From: Dyadobacter sp.
GTDB taxonomy: Bacteria; Bacteroidota; Bacteroidia; Cytophagales; Spirosomataceae
Direction: 5' to 3'
Assembly (NCBI RefSeq): GCF_017744695.1
Contig: NZ_JAGIAS010000009.1
Coordinates: 124,001-188,000 of the forward strand
DNA length: 64,000 bases
Part shown: positions 35,641 to 42,940 of the stretch, piece after piece
Numbering within the stretch: position 1 is the first letter of the stretch
Layout: the number at the start of each line of letters is the position of its first letter
The notes under the pieces: generated by a model
Told to the model about the DNA's origin: nothing
What the model saw: only the letters and a program-made list of their open reading frames with translations
The model's database searches: none
Program-made: the position numbers and the translations under genes

Positions 35641-36332
35641 TGGCCGCGGCTATCAGCATTGCCTGTCTGCACACACTCAGCGGGCCAGATCATTATATTC
35701 CATTCATCGCCTTGTCGCGAAGCAGAAATTGGTCGCTCGCTCGTACGATCGGCTGGACGGTCCTGTGCGGCTGCGCGCATGTGTGGAGTTCGGTACTGCT
35801 GGGTTTGGGCGGTGCTGCGGCTGGCTGGTCGCTGAGCCGGATCGAATGGCTGGAAGGCGTCCGGGGAGGTATTGCAGGCTGGATGCTGCTGGGCTTCGGG
35901 ATTGTTTACGGGATATGGGGCCTGTGGAAAATGCGTGGCGGCTATTCCCACAAGCATTTCGATGCCGGTGATAATGGGGAATTGTATGTGTATGAGCATA
36001 ATCACAGTCAAGCCGGTGCGCCTGGCGCAGTGGCGCCTGCCGATCGTCACAAGGTTACACCGTGGGTGATGTTCGTCATATTCCTGCTGGGGCCGTGCGA
36101 GCCGATGATCCCGCTGCTCTATTTCCCGGCGGCAAAAAGTTCGTGGACGGCCATGGCCACGATGATCGCCGTCTACACGGTATGTACATTGGCGATGATG
36201 CTGACGATGGTCCTGCTCGGATTTTTTGGTATTTCAATGTTCCGCCTGTCTTCGCTCGAAAAGTATATGCATGCCCTGGGAGGGCTTACGATCACGATTT
36301 GCGGGGCCGGAATGGTGTTCCTGGATTGGTAG
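35616..36332 (+). CDS. UreH/NicO-like nickel permease, urease-linked
   Basis: Multi-spanning inner-membrane protein of 238 residues with a likely role in nickel uptake for urease. It has HTLSGPDHYIPF near residue 20, matching the HX4DH nickel-site motif of NicO/UreH permeases, five to six hydrophobic segments, and a loop rich in histidine and acidic residues (YSHKHFDAGDNGEL, YEHNHSQ) followed by FLLGPCEPMIPLL. The ATG at 35616 is the first that does not run through ureD; the frame itself is open further upstream. It overlaps ureD by 25 bp and ends the urease operon, facing the convergent phzF-like gene. Confidence 0.85.
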   Translation: MQTEFQVLMAAAISIACLHTLSGPDHYIPFIALSRSRNWSLARTIGWTVLCGCAHVWSSVLLGLGGAAAGWSLSRIEWLEGVRGGIAGWMLLGFGIVYGIWGLWKMRGGYSHKHFDAGDNGELYVYEHNHSQAGAPGAVAPADRHKVTPWVMFVIFLLGPCEPMIPLLYFPAAKSSWTAMATMIAVYTVCTLAMMLTMVLLGFFGISMFRLSSLEKYMHALGGLTITICGAGMVFLDW

Positions 36333-36439
36333 GGAGCGTTCTCCGTGGAGTACCGTGCAAGTACTGCATCGGGTTAATCAGATAAAGAGCGAAACTGCGC
36401 CCGAACAAAAGCTGCCTTGAATAGGATGCAATAATCATG

Positions 36440-37321
36440 TCAAATATGAATTTTGCCTTCCATGACGACTACCGCAGATCCGCTGATCCAGATATTATCG
36501 GCTTCGGCATTGAAACGGATTTCTGACGGCCGGCCCATTTTGAGTCCTTGCAGCAGTTTGTATTCCGTTCCGGCTTTTACATAACCTTTTTGCAATAGGT
36601 AACCTGCCAGGGGTCCCGCGGCACTGCCGGTCGCCGGGTCCTCATCAATTCCGATCCCCGGGTTGAAAAACCGCGCCTGAACGGTGTAACGCGGATCGTT
36701 TTCCGACAGGACAAAGCAGTAAAATCCTTCAAAGCCATAATTTTCGGCGATTTGGATCAAAAGCTTTTTGTTAACCGTTGCAGCTTCCAGGGCAGCGATA
36801 TCCTTCAAGGGCACCATCAAATGTGTGGCTTCGGTCGATACGACGGTGGGGGCGAGGTCATTTGCCAATACCTGTTCGTTGTCCAGGGAAAGGGCCCGGG
36901 CGACCTCTTGTTGTGGTACTGCCGCTTTAATAATGGCAGCGCTTTGCCGCATACCAATAACCGGCTTGGCCGGGGTCGAATGATCGACAGTCAAAGTTAT
37001 GATGTCGTCCTTCATGAGCACATACTGGCTTCCGTGCTGCCCGGCAAAAATATCCTGCCCGTTCAGCAGTGCGGCGGCTACTGCGCCGAGCAAGTTATGC
37101 CCTGCGCCACCCACCTCAAATCCGGTCGGTGTAAACGAGCGAACCTTCAAGGCCTTTTGGGAGTAGTAAATAAAAGAGGTTTCTGAATAGCCAAATTCAA
37201 GGGCTATTTCCGAGTAGGTTTTTATATCCAGGTCTGATTCCGTCAGTACGACCGCCAGTGGGTTGCCCTTATACCTTACAGCAGAAAAAACGTCGAGTAC
37301 GTAATAGGGATAGCTTTTCAT
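36440..37321 (-). CDS. PhzF-family isomerase/epimerase-like protein
   Basis: Member of the PhzF fold (diaminopimelate-epimerase-like), proteins acting as isomerases on small metabolites. The catalytic Glu lies in FGYSETSFIYYS, and the second-domain motif GIDEDPATGSAAGPLAGYLL is intact. The start ATG at 37321 gives MKSYPYYVLDVFSAVRYKGNPLAV, the normal beginning; a TTG at 37357 would add twelve unrelated residues. It is read after the HxlR regulator at 37364, with a TCTAT-N7-ATGGA element in the 42-bp gap. Substrate unknown. 293 residues. Confidence 0.9.
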   Translation of the reverse strand: MKSYPYYVLDVFSAVRYKGNPLAVVLTESDLDIKTYSEIALEFGYSETSFIYYSQKALKVRSFTPTGFEVGGAGHNLLGAVAAALLNGQDIFAGQHGSQYVLMKDDIITLTVDHSTPAKPVIGMRQSAAIIKAAVPQQEVARALSLDNEQVLANDLAPTVVSTEATHLMVPLKDIAALEAATVNKKLLIQIAENYGFEGFYCFVLSENDPRYTVQARFFNPGIGIDEDPATGSAAGPLAGYLLQKGYVKAGTEYKLLQGLKMGRPSEIRFNAEADNIWISGSAVVVMEGKIHI

Positions 37322-37334
37322 GAATGCAATATAA

Positions 37335-37351
37335 TCTATAAAGTCTATGGA
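37335..37351. promoter_or_regulatory. TCTAT-N7-ATGGA element before the phzF-like gene
   Basis: TCTAT (37335-37339), seven bases, ATGGA (37347-37351): one mismatch from the palindrome TCTAT-N7-ATAGA found at five other places to the right. It lies in the gap between an HxlR gene and the phzF-like gene, 13 bp before the latter's ATG. Role inferred from recurrence only. Confidence 0.4.
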
Positions 37352-37363
37352 TGACAATCGAAA

Positions 37364-37693
37364 TTAAATTACTTTTCTATGTTCTTTGCCCCATTGGATC
37401 ATCGAATCAATCACCAGATCAAATGACCGGCAGTATTCGGTAACCTCGTATTCCATTCCCACATACCCTTCGGGATCAGGTTTGCGAACAATAATCCTGT
37501 TCATTTCCAACTCGCGCAGTTCCCGACTCAACGTTCTGGCGGTTATTCCCGGCATCGACTTTTTGAGCTGATTGAAACGCATGTTGCCGCGACTCAACGA
37601 AAGCAGGATCGGTAATCTCCATTTTCCGCCGACGACGCTCAGCGTGTCTCGAAGGTATTTCAATTCTGCGGCGTAAGGGTAGCTGGGGTCCAT
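37364..37693 (-). CDS. HxlR-family winged-helix transcriptional regulator
   Basis: Small DNA-binding regulator of 109 residues: LSVVGGKWRLPILLSLSRGN, RFNQLKKSMPGITARTLSREL, LEMNRIIVRK and YEVTEYCRSFDLVIDSMIQWG form the winged helix and dimerisation helices. The N-terminal redox cysteine common in HxlR proteins (CP before the GGKW helix) is missing; its place is taken by SYPYAAE, so it probably answers a ligand rather than oxidation. It is transcribed with the phzF-like gene and is divergent from the SnoaL-like gene, the usual arrangement for control of neighbours. Confidence 0.92.
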   Translation of the reverse strand: MDPSYPYAAELKYLRDTLSVVGGKWRLPILLSLSRGNMRFNQLKKSMPGITARTLSRELRELEMNRIIVRKPDPEGYVGMEYEVTEYCRSFDLVIDSMIQWGKEHRKVI

Positions 37694-37774
37694 TTTGAAA
37701 GCGTTTTAGTATCCTTGAATATACCATTTGGCAAGCGTGAGCACTTCCTGTATATCATTGTAGAAAAAAGTGAG

Positions 37775-38272
37775 ATGAAAAATCAGTCAAAAGTAAACAT
37801 TCAGGATCAGCCTTCTGCGTTTATAGCGATTCACCAGCTTATACAACGGTATACCGATATGATCAATCTGAGAGAGTGGGATGTTCTACCTGAAATTTTT
37901 TCTGAAAATGCTATCTGGAAAGCGCTGCCGCCAGTCAATATGCAGTTGACAGGACTAAGTGCGATCTGCGACGGAATCCCGGAAAGCGTCGGCCGGACCG
38001 CATTTCTGGTGCAGTTCACAACCGGCGCAATCATCGAAATGCACGATGATTCCCGTGCTTCGGTCCGGTCTCATCTGACAGAAATCGGACGCTTCACAGA
38101 TACGGAGCAGGATTTCAGGGCTGTCGGGATTTACCGAGATATAGTTATCTGCGAAGACGGGATATGGAAGTTTTACCAGCGCGTCTTCGAGCTGCGGCAC
38201 CAGCTGGATCACAAAACACCAGGACTGAACCCGCATTTGCCAAATGCCGGTACCGATCGCGCGTGCAGCTAG
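37775..38272 (+). CDS. SnoaL-like (NTF2-fold) protein
   Basis: 165-residue protein with an NTF2/SnoaL-like cone fold: IHQLIQRYTDMINLREWDVLPEIFSENAIW (first helix and strand, shown in part here as LIQRYTDMINLREWD), then VQFTTGAIIEMHDDSRASVRSHLTEIGRF and WKFYQRVFELRHQ. Such proteins are small-molecule isomerases, hydratases or scaffolds; function cannot be fixed. The ATG at 37775 is preferred over 37715. It runs divergently from an HxlR gene and its stop codon shares the bases CTAG with the stop of the convergent hydrolase gene. Confidence 0.78.
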   Translation: MKNQSKVNIQDQPSAFIAIHQLIQRYTDMINLREWDVLPEIFSENAIWKALPPVNMQLTGLSAICDGIPESVGRTAFLVQFTTGAIIEMHDDSRASVRSHLTEIGRFTDTEQDFRAVGIYRDIVICEDGIWKFYQRVFELRHQLDHKTPGLNPHLPNAGTDRACS

Positions 38273-39021
38273 GGAGCTAACACCTGGTCGAATTTTTTTA
38301 CCAAATTGGCTGGCTGCTCGCGCATGGCATAATGTCCGCCTTCCATTTTGAAAACCGGCCAGTTCCTGACCCGGGCCCGGTCGACTCCCATTTTATCGGT
38401 GCCCGCATTGGTTTGCCCGTTCTTTGTCATGGCTATGAATGAGGTCGGGATGTGCCGCACGGCCGGGTTTGAGATACGCAAAGGTTCCAGGTAAGTTCCA
38501 AGTGGTTGCGGTACGTCCATCGGTGGGGACTGGCTGGTAGCCCCGAACGGATATAGGACAAGGCTGTCCCTGACAAATGGAGCGATCATACCGTCCCAGA
38601 TTTTGCCACATACATCTCTGGCGCTCTCCCCATCGTTGGGCACCATCGCATCCAGATAAATCAGCCGGCTGATGCGGTCCGGCAGCTGTTCGGCCACACC
38701 GGATATCACCATACCGCCAAAACTGTGCCCTACCAGTACCACATCGGATAGGTTTTCAAACCTGATGACATTGACAACATCGTTGATATAGGTCGTCAGA
38801 TTGATCTTCGCATTCGAAAGGTGAACACGTTCCCCCAGCCCGGTTAAGGTGGGCCTGTAAACAAGGTCGCCGCGGGCCGTTAAAATCGAATCCACCCGGG
38901 CGTAATCCCATCCACCCGACCATGCGCCATGTACAAGTACGAAGGTCCGTTTCGCGCCGGGCTGTGCCATGCAACAGGTACTTAATAATAGAATAGAGAT
39001 AAGCAGCAGTTTTTTCATCAT
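38269..39021 (-). CDS. Secreted alpha/beta hydrolase (esterase-like)
   Basis: Alpha/beta-fold hydrolase of 250 residues with an N-terminal signal peptide (MMKKLLLISILLLSTCCMAQ; a lipobox cannot be excluded). FVLVHGAWSGGWDY carries the oxyanion-hole HGA; nucleophile Ser100 is in VLVGHSFGGMV; the C-terminal GGHYAMREQP supplies the catalytic His. The lay-out resembles methyl-ester hydrolases of the plant MES/pyrethroid-hydrolase group. Start may be the second Met at 39018. Divergent from an HxlR-type regulator at 39120 across 98 bp with two palindromes, so it is probably under that regulator's control. Confidence 0.9.
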   Translation of the reverse strand: MMKKLLLISILLLSTCCMAQPGAKRTFVLVHGAWSGGWDYARVDSILTARGDLVYRPTLTGLGERVHLSNAKINLTTYINDVVNVIRFENLSDVVLVGHSFGGMVISGVAEQLPDRISRLIYLDAMVPNDGESARDVCGKIWDGMIAPFVRDSLVLYPFGATSQSPPMDVPQPLGTYLEPLRISNPAVRHIPTSFIAMTKNGQTNAGTDKMGVDRARVRNWPVFKMEGGHYAMREQPANLVKKFDQVLAP

Positions 39022-39059
39022 ATGTTCATTAAGAGTATGATGCGAAATTAGCTACCTTT

Positions 39060-39076
39060 ACTATCGAAAATATAGT
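39060..39076. promoter_or_regulatory. ACTAT-N7-ATAGT palindrome in the hydrolase/HxlR divergent promoter
   Basis: ACTAT (39060-39064), seven bases, ATAGT (39072-39076): a perfect gapped palindrome of the TCTAT-N7-ATAGA family. It overlaps TATAGTTG (39071-39078), a near match to the -7 consensus TAnnTTTG for the rightward HxlR gene. Role inferred. Confidence 0.45.
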
Positions 39077-39078
39077 TG

Positions 39079-39092
39079 TTACCTGATGGTAA
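39079..39092. promoter_or_regulatory. TTACC-N4-GGTAA operator candidate
   Basis: Perfect 5-bp inverted repeat TTACC (39079-39083) and GGTAA (39088-39092), 28 bp before the HxlR start. HxlR-family proteins bind short palindromes in their own divergent promoters, so this is a candidate autoregulatory site; a related half GTTACC recurs at 39096-39101. Confidence 0.4.
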
Positions 39093-39119
39093 GTAGTTAC
39101 CCACAAGTAAGTATCAAGC

Positions 39120-39461
39120 ATGAATAGCTCACAACCTGCATGCCAGTACGAATTAATGGCCGCCCGCGATGCACTTGAAGTGATTCAGGGCAAATGGCGG
39201 ATTCCCATTGTGATTTCACTGACCTATGGCACCAAGCGTTTCGGCGAACTGCAGCGCGATATTTCCGATATATCGCCAAAGATGCTTTCGCAGGAGTTGA
39301 AAGCATTGGAAATAAACCAGATAGTTGTGCGAAAGCTGCACGACAGCATGCCTGTGTCGGTTGAATACTCGCTTACGCCGCTGGGCCTGTCGCTGAAAAA
39401 CCTTTTGGTAGAACTGCGGCTCTGGGGTAAGCATCTTCGCAGTGAAATCGTTGGCCGGTGA
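39120..39461 (+). CDS. HxlR-family winged-helix transcriptional regulator
   Basis: Second HxlR regulator in the window, 113 residues: LEVIQGKWRIPIVISLTYGT, RFGELQRDISDISPKMLSQEL, LEINQIVVRK and VEYSLTPLGLSLKNLLVELRLWG. Unlike the HxlR at 37364 it keeps an N-terminal cysteine (Cys8, QPACQYEL), the residue that senses electrophiles or oxidants in some relatives. It is divergent from the secreted hydrolase gene, its probable target. Confidence 0.92.
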   Translation: MNSSQPACQYELMAARDALEVIQGKWRIPIVISLTYGTKRFGELQRDISDISPKMLSQELKALEINQIVVRKLHDSMPVSVEYSLTPLGLSLKNLLVELRLWGKHLRSEIVGR

Positions 39462-39585
39462 GTGTCACCGTTTAAGTAATTAATATGTTGATAACGGCTT
39501 TAAAAACGGAGAGAAAATAAAGGCAGGCTGGATCAGCGACAGTGACTACGAATAGTACGCCCTGGTAGCGCCTGGATGGCAGAAT

Positions 39586-41106
39586 TCATTGTTCGAAGGA
39601 TTCCTGTACACCATTGAACAGCCCTGTATTCCCTTTTTCCCAGATTTTGGTTAGCTCTTCAACTATCTCCGGATGATCTGCTGCAACATTGTGATTTTCG
39701 TGCGGGTCGGTGAGGTGGTCGTATAACTCGACGGTTGGCTGCTGGTTTCTGAAATATTTCGTGAGCCGGTAACGGCGATTTCTAACCGAGATCCCTTTGT
39801 TGTAATAGCTGTAAGCGACATTGTCCCAATCCTTTTGACTGCCTTTTTGTAATAGCGGAGCAAAGCTTTTTCCGTCCAATGCCGGAAGTGTTTTCACCCC
39901 GCACAACGCCATTAAAGTAGGGTAGATGTCGATGGAGCTTACAATCTGGTCGCGGACAGCGCCACGTTTTGATCCAGGAGTCTTAACGATCAGCACGCTG
40001 TTTACGGCCTGTTCAAAAATGGTGTGCTTACCCCACACGCGGTAGTCGCCTAAATGCCAGCCGTGGTCACTCCAGATCACGACAATAGTATTTTTCGCAA
40101 GCCCGGATTGGTTGAGCTGATCGAGCACTTTGCCGATTTGGGCGTCAGTATAGCTGATTGCCGCATAGTAAGCATGCCGGAGTTTTTGAGCATAAGCAGG
40201 CGAGACCGGTTTTTCCAGTGAGGCTTGCTCCTCACCAGACAGGTATTGGTTGAACTCCCTGCTCGCGTGCAGGCTCGCAGCGTTTGTGTTTTGGGGAATA
40301 TTGGGAGATGGAGTCAGCGTAATTTTTGACTCGTCATACAAATCCCAGTATTTTTTTGGGGCATTAAAAGGCAAATGCGGCTTGAAAAAGCCGACGCCGA
40401 GGAAAAACGGTTCTTTTTTTGCTGCCAATTCTTTCAGCTTTTTAACGGCGAGATCGGCCGTTAGTCCGTCCGGGTAGCCCTGGTCGGCAACCTCTGCCGC
40501 TTCATATGGTTTTACCTGACCCTTTTTTGTTTGCCTGTTGCTGCCGTCGGCATAACCGAAAAACGCATTCCAGCCGGTGCCCCATTTTCCGGCATCGAAC
40601 AGAATTTCATCCCAGCTGTTGGGAAGCTCAGCCTTGTCACTTTTGGGGTCGGTATACCCATACACATAACCATCGGGAGAATGACTGATTTTCCCGATCC
40701 CAACCGTATAATAGCCATTGCGCCGCAAATTGTCGATGAACGTCTCGGGCAAATCAGTACGGGTTTTGCCAGCTATACATTGTTCAATAGCTTCATTTTT
40801 GATCTCGGTGAGGTTTCGCGGCCGGCGGCCCGTAAGCAGGCTATACCGCGATGCACCACAGGTCGGCTGGGTTACATACTGTCGTCGGAATACAGTCGCA
40901 TGCTTTGTCAGTCTTTCCAGATTCGGGGCCTGCACCTGAGTGTTACCATATACTTTCAAATCAGGCCGAAGATCGTCAATACAGATAAAAAGGACATTGG
41001 GTCTACTGCCCGCAGATTTTGTGGTCGTCTGGGCGGATGCCGTCAAAATTGCTGCGAGTAAGGCCACTCCAAAGACTAACGCCGCACGCTGTGGCGATGT
41101 ATTCAT
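39586..41106 (-). CDS. Secreted sulfatase, iduronate-2-sulfatase-like
   Basis: S1 sulfatase of 506 residues with a signal peptide (MNTSPQRAALVFGVALLAAILTASAQ). NVLFICIDDLRPDLKVYG binds the metal; the formylglycine motif CGASR is at 83-87 (TQPTCGASRYSLLTGRRP); GIGKISHSPDG and WSDHGWHLGDYRVWGKHTIFEQ are typical of the iduronate-2-sulfatase branch. It therefore differs from the CSPSR and C(S/A)PTR sulfatases elsewhere in the window. The ATG at 41106 is used because the frame extends upstream into the neighbour's end. It is cotranscribed with the small secreted protein at 41132, 25 bp upstream. Confidence 0.92.
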   Translation of the reverse strand: MNTSPQRAALVFGVALLAAILTASAQTTTKSAGSRPNVLFICIDDLRPDLKVYGNTQVQAPNLERLTKHATVFRRQYVTQPTCGASRYSLLTGRRPRNLTEIKNEAIEQCIAGKTRTDLPETFIDNLRRNGYYTVGIGKISHSPDGYVYGYTDPKSDKAELPNSWDEILFDAGKWGTGWNAFFGYADGSNRQTKKGQVKPYEAAEVADQGYPDGLTADLAVKKLKELAAKKEPFFLGVGFFKPHLPFNAPKKYWDLYDESKITLTPSPNIPQNTNAASLHASREFNQYLSGEEQASLEKPVSPAYAQKLRHAYYAAISYTDAQIGKVLDQLNQSGLAKNTIVVIWSDHGWHLGDYRVWGKHTIFEQAVNSVLIVKTPGSKRGAVRDQIVSSIDIYPTLMALCGVKTLPALDGKSFAPLLQKGSQKDWDNVAYSYYNKGISVRNRRYRLTKYFRNQQPTVELYDHLTDPHENHNVAADHPEIVEELTKIWEKGNTGLFNGVQESFEQ

Positions 41107-41131
41107 GATTGCTGCATCTGTTACGTAAACG

Positions 41132-41560
41132 TTAATCCAAAGGAACGCTATCCAGCTGAATATCCCAGTGAGCATCAAGGATTTCAAAACGGCGCTGTTC
41201 CTCCTTTTTCAACTTTTCAAGATCAGGATATAGTGCCTTTTTATATGGTTCGGTCAGGTTGGGATCGAATGCGGCTTCGGCGTTTTTGAAGACGAGCGTG
41301 ACACGGTAGTCCCACCGGCTTTCTTCGGTCGAATGTAACCGCGGCTTTTCAGCCTTGATCGACAACAGGTCGCCTTTTTCGAGTGCTTTTTTCAGCAAGG
41401 GGTAGTGGTTCTTTTTATAAAGGGCGATGAATTCGTCTGCCAGCCCCCATTTAACTTTGTAATAACCTTCGACAGTAAATCCGGCCTGGGCCGTCTGCGC
41501 AAAAGTGCAGCTACCGAAGGATCCCACGAAGATGATCAGCAGCATCAGTGTTTTTTTCAT
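41132..41560 (-). CDS. Small secreted protein of unknown function
   Basis: 142 residues with a clear signal peptide (MKKTLMLLIIFVGSFGSCTFAQ). The mature part (VEGYYKVKWGLADEFIALYKKNHYPLLKK, shown in part as KVKWGLADEFIALYKKNHYP; later WDYRVTLVFKNAEAAFD and the acidic C-terminus ILDAHWDIQLDSVPLD) is reminiscent of a dimeric ferredoxin-like alpha-beta barrel, a fold in many small secreted helpers. I do not recognise the family. It lies immediately upstream of the iduronate-sulfatase-like gene on the same strand and shares its promoter region with the divergent thioredoxin-like gene. Confidence 0.75.
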   Translation of the reverse strand: MKKTLMLLIIFVGSFGSCTFAQTAQAGFTVEGYYKVKWGLADEFIALYKKNHYPLLKKALEKGDLLSIKAEKPRLHSTEESRWDYRVTLVFKNAEAAFDPNLTEPYKKALYPDLEKLKKEEQRRFEILDAHWDIQLDSVPLD

Positions 41561-41621
41561 AAGTAAGAATTTTTGAAAGGGACGTGTGTAAAGACAGTTA
41601 AATTTATTTTAAATGGTTAAC

Positions 41622-41638
41622 TCTATCAAATAAATAGA
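41622..41638. promoter_or_regulatory. TCTAT-N7-ATAGA palindrome (first of two before the thioredoxin-like gene)
   Basis: TCTAT (41622-41626), CAAATAA, ATAGA (41634-41638). It adjoins TATAGTTGT at 41640-41648, a sequence also found next to the elements at 39060 and at 60455-60463. Located between divergent genes at 41560 and 41798. Confidence 0.5.
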
Positions 41639-41750
41639 ATATAGTTGTGCAGTGTACCACCTTTGATAAATGCCTGCCTGCACATTGGCCCGGCCGGTGG
41701 TAAACTGGCCAACATTATTGATATAGCTGACCGGTGACTTTCGAATTTTC

Positions 41751-41783
41751 TATCTTTGCATTAAAATCTATTTAAGAGATAGA
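41751..41783 (+). promoter_or_regulatory. -7 promoter element and second TCTAT-N7-ATAGA palindrome
   Basis: TATCTTTG (41751-41758) is an exact fit to the -7 consensus TAnnTTTG. TCTAT (41767-41771), TTAAGAG, ATAGA (41779-41783) lies where transcription would start, 14 bp before the ATG at 41798, so a bound protein would block initiation. Confidence 0.5.
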
Positions 41784-41797
41784 ATAAGTATTTTTAA

Positions 41798-42811
41798 ATG
41801 AAACTCAAAGCAATTACACTTGGTGGTCTGTTCGCCGTATCGAATGCCGCTTTTGCTCAGGACAAACCCGTGCTCGTCGAAGGAACTGTCCCCGGCGCAG
41901 GTTCGGGGTACGTGTATCTGGAAAAATTCGAGGAAAAGATTTTCTATCCGATCGATTCGGTCAAAATCGAAGGCGGCAGGTTTAGCATGAAAGCTTCGCT
42001 GAAACTCCCGGAGCTTTACGGCCTGACGGTCGATAAGAAAAAGGATCCGCTGTTCCTGTTTCTGCAAAACACGAACAAGGTTAATGTCACGCTTGATACC
42101 GCTGCGCGTTACCACCAGGCGAAGGTGACGGGCTCGCCTGCGCAGGACCTGTTCGAACAATACAAGGCAAACCCGGATGTGAAAATCGATGAATTCATTA
42201 AAGCCAATCCGGCCTCGATCGTATCTGCATATGTGCTTTACCGCAACTTTGCCTACCGCCTTTCGCCGGAAGAAATTGAGCGGAATATTGGCCTGCTCGA
42301 TGCATCCCTGCACCAGACGCCATACGTGAAAACCTTACAACAGCTGGTTGTGACCCTGAATAAGGTGAGCATCGGAAAGCCGGCAGTTGATTTCACGGCC
42401 AATACGCCCGAGGGCAAGCCCGTGAAGCTGTCCGACCGTTTCGGCAAATACCTGCTCGTTGACTTTTGGGCCGCCTGGTGCGGGCCTTGCCGCAAGGAGA
42501 ATCCTAATCTCGTAAAAGCGTACAAAGCATTTAAGGACAAAGGCTTCGATGTGCTCGGTGTTTCGCTGGATAAGAGCAAGGATGCGTGGATGAAAGCCAT
42601 CGGGAAGGATGGCCTGGCCTGGACGCAGGTTTCCGACCTGAAATACTGGCACAGCGAGCCGGCAGCACTTTACGGGGTAAGGGCTATTCCTGCCAACTTC
42701 CTGATCGACCCTCAGGGTAAAATCATCGGAAAAAACCTGAGAGGAGAAGAGCTGCACAAGAAACTGGAAGAGCTGCTCGGTGCACCCGCCGCAACGGCTG
42801 CAAGCAGATAA
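41798..42811 (+). CDS. TlpA-like thiol-disulfide oxidoreductase with N-terminal DUF4369-type domain
   Basis: Periplasmic thioredoxin-fold protein of 337 residues. A signal peptide ends at AFA-QD; an N-terminal beta-sandwich of about 100 residues (VEGTVPGAGSGYVYLEKF, IDSVKIEGGRFSMKASL) is typical of Bacteroidota DUF4369 proteins, and a thioredoxin domain starts near 190 with active site WCGPC (C228, C231) and the cis-Pro in AIPANFLIDPQG. It probably reduces or isomerises disulfides of exported proteins, perhaps of the SusC/SusD pair downstream. 129 bp separate it from susC. Confidence 0.93.
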   Translation: MKLKAITLGGLFAVSNAAFAQDKPVLVEGTVPGAGSGYVYLEKFEEKIFYPIDSVKIEGGRFSMKASLKLPELYGLTVDKKKDPLFLFLQNTNKVNVTLDTAARYHQAKVTGSPAQDLFEQYKANPDVKIDEFIKANPASIVSAYVLYRNFAYRLSPEEIERNIGLLDASLHQTPYVKTLQQLVVTLNKVSIGKPAVDFTANTPEGKPVKLSDRFGKYLLVDFWAAWCGPCRKENPNLVKAYKAFKDKGFDVLGVSLDKSKDAWMKAIGKDGLAWTQVSDLKYWHSEPAALYGVRAIPANFLIDPQGKIIGKNLRGEELHKKLEELLGAPAATAASR

Positions 42812-42940
42812 GATAAAAAGTACCACACCCGCTCCTCGCCAACTTTTAGCATACAATGCCATTTGAAACGGCTCATTAAGCCGATGGGATAACTATGTCC
42901 TGTAAGCCATGAATCAATCCAGTAATACTACCCAATACTT

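Noticed and set aside
36333..36439. Search for a terminator between convergent urease and phzF-like operons
   Set aside because: No convincing hairpin seen.
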